From Ichthyophonus hoferi (taxonomy: Eukaryota; Opisthokonta; Ichthyosporea; Ichthyophonida; Ichthyophonidae), in assembly GCA_002751075.1 (NCBI GenBank), contig NAOQ01000037.1, forward strand, positions 49,477 through 113,476: a stretch of DNA of 64,000 nt, written 5' to 3'. Below are positions 59,060 to 64,000 of the stretch, in pieces. A program made the translations under genes and the position numbers. Numbering within the stretch: the stretch's first letter is position 1; the number at the start of each line of letters is the position of its first letter. The notes under the pieces are model-generated. The model had not been told where the DNA came from and ran no database searches. It saw only the letters and a program-made list of their open reading frames with translations.

Positions 59060-62034
59060 TTATATTATGACTTCCTCTATTTAGATTACTATTTCAAGAA
59101 GGCACAAAAGGTTTAATTCCTAAAATAATTCCGGGCTTGCTATTTCATTAACAATCTACATATTTATTATGTATAGTAAAAATAAATAACAAAGCATTAT
59201 CAAAGTACATATACTATTATTTTACTATTGAAAGTTTGAGTGAATACCTGATATTTCTAGTATTTAATTACTTGAAATCAGGCGTGATATGCATTACCAA
59301 CAATGATAAACTAAATATCGAAGGTATGGGGAACTGTTTTTCCAGTTGCAGAAAAAAACCAAACTTTGCGTTTGGATTAATTTTTAATACTTGTTAGGGA
59401 TTATACTTTTACTGTTGTTTATTTAGCCCCTGGAAAGCATTCATAGAAATATATATTGGTTTTCATATTGTATAATTAATATGTTTTGTTTTTAATTTCC
59501 ATATTTAATTGCCTGACTTAACCAACCAAAACATTTTCAATATCCGAGATATAATAAGGCATAGTAATTTATCCTACACGTATACATAGATACCCATATA
59601 CGCAAATATTTAGTACTCAAATGCTTTCCGTTGTAGTATGTATACTCGTGGAGATAGACTGTGTGGTAGTCTTGGACAGCGGGTAAATTTAAACATACAT
59701 TAGAACCAACAGGATAATTCTATTTTATTGGGGGTAGTATATTTTAAATTCTTATTATAATTCTTAATTAGATCTAGCCAGTAGTGCAGAATGAGCAGTA
59801 ACAATTATGCACGTCTTTCGGCTTATATCGGAAACCCCTGACCTGTAAACAAATATCATACTTAACTAGAACCAAATATTTATTTTCAAAGACTTTTTTG
59901 AAGATTAATTAATATTATGTATATACAGAGTGTTGCCTATACAGCAATATAAAACCCTTGATAGTTGACATCCATTTCAAAACAAACATTTAAATTGTTC
60001 TAATTTTAACTTCCAGTGATAACCAATCTTATCAAAAAGACTAATACATCAATTTTGTGAACTTCATTTATTATATTTACAGTCTTATAGATCACTCTTA
60101 AAAAAGTTGTAAGAGATTGATTCTGGACAACTTGAGAATTCTGTTTTAAAATATGTGGCAACATTTTTGATATATATGACAGCAATTATTTTTTATATAG
60201 TTAGCTACTTAATTTAGACTAATGGGAATTATCTAGTCTCTGCCACTTATGCTCTCACATGCATTATTAAAACCAATGTAACACAATGTACTACCCTAAA
60301 GGTTTTAGACGGAATGTAGGATTAAAAGTATAGTCCAACATTGTTGTTGACGACAGACGTGTATGATTATGATCCAGCCTTTATAATGCTATGACCACTA
60401 TGCAGAATTTGAAGAGTTGATGTATTTTTTAATGTTTAAGAAAGCATAAGCATGATATGGTAGATACAGTTTTCAAACGTTCTCAAAACAGGAGAGGAAA
60501 AAGTTTGTATATACGAGGTTTTAATGATCAGCTCACTTAGTAACACCATAATATATGCTACCCATAGGTCAAAAATTAATTTTTTTCAAAACGGAAAAGA
60601 AGGTACCATCCATGATACGCACTCTAAGTCCGTCTCAAAACAGAAACTTATTAAATTCACCTAAACAAGTTAATAAAAACAGTTGTCCCACTTACAATAC
60701 CTACCATACATGGTTTTAAAATTGTGGTATTTAGAGGCTTCAAAAAAGTGTACAATTGTTGTGGTTTCGCAGCCAATCTCAAAATAGAACAATAATTACC
60801 AGTTCATGCATAAGCTATAAAACTAAATGATCCAATTATCACATCCCATGTATAGGTTTTAAAAACTCAAGGTACTTAATAATCTTTAGGGATGGTGGTG
60901 GTGTCGTAGAGTAGATATGACATGTAAAGCTTGTCTTAACTCAATGGGCCAATGAAACTCAGTACATAATATACAATATTTTAAAATAATTATTCTTTCA
61001 TTTAGAAAACCATATAAATATTACTACTTGCAAACCTTTTCTATTACTTTTTTCAGTTTCGTATTATAAGGAAGATGATTTAGATTGATATACATACCAC
61101 AACAACGAAAATGGTTTTTATATTTTCCCTCTTTCAAAGCCCGACTTAAAACATCTAGAATGTCACCACAAACGGAAACACATATATATACTAAATATTA
61201 AAATATTTGAATTATTGGTCTATATATAATAAATACTGTAAATGATTTTGAAATGTACATGATTTTAAAATGGTTAAAGCAGAGTTAAAATAGCAAGAAA
61301 TTAAGAATCAAACCCAGACAAGCTATTCAAATCATTAACTTATTGATATTACCATTAAAACTGTAAAATTATCAAAAAAGAATTATGTATTTTTCGGTTT
61401 TGTTATAGAGTTGATTGTATGCTTATATATGAACTACTTATCTATTTATTTTTATACCTCTTACCATTCCAAACACTAAAACACATCTAATGCTTTTTTA
61501 TACACAAACAAACCAAGGTATAGTTTGCTTGGCATAATAACAATGATTTTAAGCCAATACAAATACAAACATGTGATTATTAACCAACCCAACCTCTTTA
61601 TACGTAGAATGGTCTGTCAGTACCCTGGTATACTGAAATGCCAGGAATAGGAAAATAAATACAGTATATAATATATATATAATGTATAATATATATATAT
61701 AATAGAGTAACGTATTACGTATGTATTGTTATTATATTGTATTATTGTATTATATTATAAACATATGTACTATTACATAAATTATAATTAATTTATACAT
61801 ACATATACATATACGTACATATACGTACGTACATATACATACATACGTACTACACATATATACAATATATATAGAAAATTGTTGCCCAAGCAAACATATC
61901 TTATTAAGATTTTTGTGCCCTTCATATTTTCTAAAGTCTATATTTGCAATCATTTATGTATTATATATATGTATAATAATATATAATTTAGACACTGTGG
62001 CGAGGAGAAAAGAAGCTCTCAGCCAATATCAATT
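55330..62034. other. Intergenic with scattered fossil repeat pieces
   Basis: No host exon is supportable. Pieces at about 56230-56420 and 57110-57360 match the LTR-like family (gaacgagtgagcgatc, catatacgagagcc as at 16.1 kb). Segment 56900-57060 repeats 18580-18830. Segment 57360-57500 matches the relic coding region at 54.5 kb. From 57.5 to 62 kb the sequence is AT-rich and unremarkable apart from (TA)n runs near 59030 and 61670-61705. Confidence 0.45.
57110..57500 (+). mobile_element. Fossil repeat piece plus relic coding fragment
   Basis: The first 250 bp resemble the LTR-like family. The last 140 bp on the plus strand translate in part to TAYEGCDVRYLNAPLTEERLY, clearly related to TAYEGCNARYLNAPSTKKCLY of the relic at 54240-54803. 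It is short, decayed and old. Confidence 0.55.
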
Positions 62035-63787
62035 ATGGCAAAAGCAGAGTTGCCCAAAAGGGTAACAAGGACACGCAAGTGCAACCCGGTAGGTGGTGAT
62101 TTTCCTATATAATCCACCTCATGTTCGCTGCATGAAAATGCATGTGTCTTTATCTTTTTCTTTCTCCTTTCCTTTTCTTTTTCTGACCTGTCCATACTTT
62201 CTTCTCTCTTTACCTTTCGCCTACTGCTACTATAACACTTAACACATTCATCTACACATATGTATCCATACTCTCTAGACATATATGACTCTCCTCTTCT
62301 TTTTTTTTCTCCTTATCTTGCTTTTTATTAATATTTAATTATTCCCTCCTCTCACCCATTCTTTCTTCCTGACCATTACCTACCTTGTGTTTCTCCCTCT
62401 CCTTCACATCCACACCCCTCTGCACCTATCATATACATATAAGTAAGATGTAAAATTAGCAATGATAACACTTATTTAGTATGGTTTATACTCCTAATGC
62501 AATACTCATGGTGTTATTATTCGTAGGTCACCAAGACAATAAGGGTGAAAATGATAAGCAAAGCTAAAAGGCAACCAGTTACCAAAGCCAAAAGAACTAC
62601 AACATTGATGAAAGCAAAGAAACCTGCTATAGGGCCAAGTATAGTGGTAAGAAGGGAGAAGTGCATGCGGATATATGTGTATATGTGTGTATGTGTATAT
62701 ATGCGTATGTATAAGTGCATGTGCATGTATGCATGTGGTTATGTGTACAAGTATCTATATATGTATATATGATTTTGTATAAATATGTATGCTTCATCAT
62801 ACGTATTTCTCTATGTATATACACATATATATATGCGTATATCCCCATCCAACTATCTACCTATGCTCACCTATATACATATATGTTTTTATTTCAGCGT
62901 ACTAATAAGAAGGCGGTTGGAGAAAAGGACGTCACAAAGAGAGGGAAGACAATCGCCACTATAAGGTTCTTTCTCCTTCTCTTTCTCTTTCTTTCTTTCT
63001 CTGTCTCTAAGAGCACCATGCTGATGCTCTATTTATAGGGATTGTGGTATATACATACATATATACTGATGTATCTCTTATTATTCTACCTTATATACTA
63101 ACCTAAATACCTGTATGCCTATACATTTACTATCATACATATATACATACCTACATACTATTATGCATACATACATACATACATACATACACACATATAT
63201 ATATATATATATACATACTAATGTAAGCACTCTCATATCTCTGCATATATATACGTTCTGTGTGAATCCATTACTGTATGCAAACCTATATCTATCTACA
63301 TGTGAGTGCAACCAAAAGAAGGATTGACCAATGGGTACGCCCAAATAAACATGTTGACATTTTAAAAGCTATTTTAACAAATTATTGTATCACAACCACC
63401 AGAAGTAAGGTCCAATCAGGGTCAACTAAAGGACCTGCTAAGAAAAGCTCCAAAACAAAGTGGGTACCACATATTATATATATAGGCAACATGCACACAT
63501 ACATACATATATATGCTTATTCATATATATACATAAATATCATAGTATATCTATAACCATATATACACATGTAATATGTATATATCTTTGTTTAATATGT
63601 CAAGATTGCACTAGTTGAAAGAGGGAAGAATGAAGGAGATACTACAATTTATTTTATTTTTAGTTTATTTTATTTTTTATAATCTATTAAATTTTAATAG
63701 TTTAATATCCAATTATCTGTATGTGACCTGTAGGTCAATACAAGTGAGCCCCGTGATGGAAAAAGCGCCCTCCCTTGACTCTACCAC
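62035..63787 (+). CDS. Lysine-rich protein of unknown function, 5' part
   Basis: Exons 62035-62088, 62527-62646, 62898-62965, 63307-63459 and 63734-63787 join in frame through GT-AG introns (phases 0, 0, 2, 2), giving about 149 residues. The last exon ends in phase 2 at a donor (gtatgt), so the gene continues beyond the window. The start is the first ATG of exon 1 ([18 protein letters not shown]). Exons 1-3 encode an extremely Lys/Arg/Thr-rich sequence ([19 protein letters not shown], then [17 protein letters not shown]). Exon 4 holds a more ordinary stretch ([20 protein letters not shown]) and another Ser/Lys patch ([10 protein letters not shown]). Exon 4 could instead start at 63319, dropping four residues; both acceptors keep frame. 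The composition suggests a nuclear or nucleic-acid-binding protein, but I recognise no family. Introns are filled with (TATG)n-like repeats. Confidence 0.7.
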
Positions 63788-63788
63788 G

Positions 63789-63827
<39 letters not shown>

Positions 63828-63965
63828 ATATATATAGGTATGTCTGATAGTATGTATCATAATATGATGGTATGATAGTATGTATGATAGTATGTATATA
63901 TGTATGATAGTATGTATGTATGTATGTATGTATGTATATATGTATGTATATATATATATGTATAT
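63788..63965. repeat. TATG/TATA tetramer-hexamer repeat
   Basis: Clean tatatg hexamers (63790-63820) are followed by tatgtatg tetramers interrupted by gatag units, inside the intron after the last visible exon. Confidence 0.85.
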
Positions 63966-64000
63966 ATGATATTATTTATGAATTTATGCATGATCGTATC

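Noticed and set aside
62517-63556. Long Tyr/Ile/His frames on both strands at the right edge
   Set aside because: They are translations of TATG, ATAC and similar short repeats in the introns of the lysine-rich gene.

Overview
This is a nuclear, strongly AT-rich eukaryotic window with GT-AG introns of up to about 2.1 kb and abundant microsatellites. Five host genes can be supported. The Rab6 N terminus (MSTDFNNPLKKFKLVFLGEQ), a PHO80/PCL-like cyclin, a lysosomal-type alpha-mannosidase and the Copia relics together suggest an opisthokont. An early-diverging fungus with a repeat-rich, long-intron genome fits best, but this is inference and an early animal or other protist is not excluded.

Layout. 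1-3800: intergenic, with a tandem duplication near 2.7-3.05 kb. 3904-6489 (+): aspartate ammonia-lyase in two exons. 7.7-9.25 kb: Copia relic followed by an LTR-like repeat. 11106-11972 (+): single-exon PHO80-like cyclin. 13.9-18.85 kb: fossil retroelement pieces of at least two families. 21259-41663 (-): lysosomal alpha-mannosidase (GH38), for which I could place 22 exons in frame; an assembly gap (22399-22997) probably hides another, and the first and last exons are unresolved. Its introns carry a minisatellite of about 1.06 kb, pentamer arrays and decayed duplicates of its own exons. 43.8-44.45 kb: another copy of the LTR-like repeat. 45082-51204 (-): complete Rab6 GTPase, 7 exons, 208 residues. 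52.3-57.5 kb: a second cluster of fossils, including two head-to-head relic ORFs. 62035 to the right edge (+): the 5' part of an unrecognised, very lysine-rich protein, five exons, continuing out of the window.

The genes do not form a functional cluster: amino-acid catabolism (aspartase), cell-cycle or phosphate signalling (cyclin), lysosomal/vacuolar N-glycan breakdown (mannosidase) and Golgi traffic (Rab6). The most interesting structure is in the mannosidase gene. A 79-nt exon-like segment next to exon 2 has the same entry and exit phases as exon 2 and shares a D-T-V-I-x-Q-L motif with it, which makes it a candidate alternative exon. Two more exons also have partial intronic duplicates.
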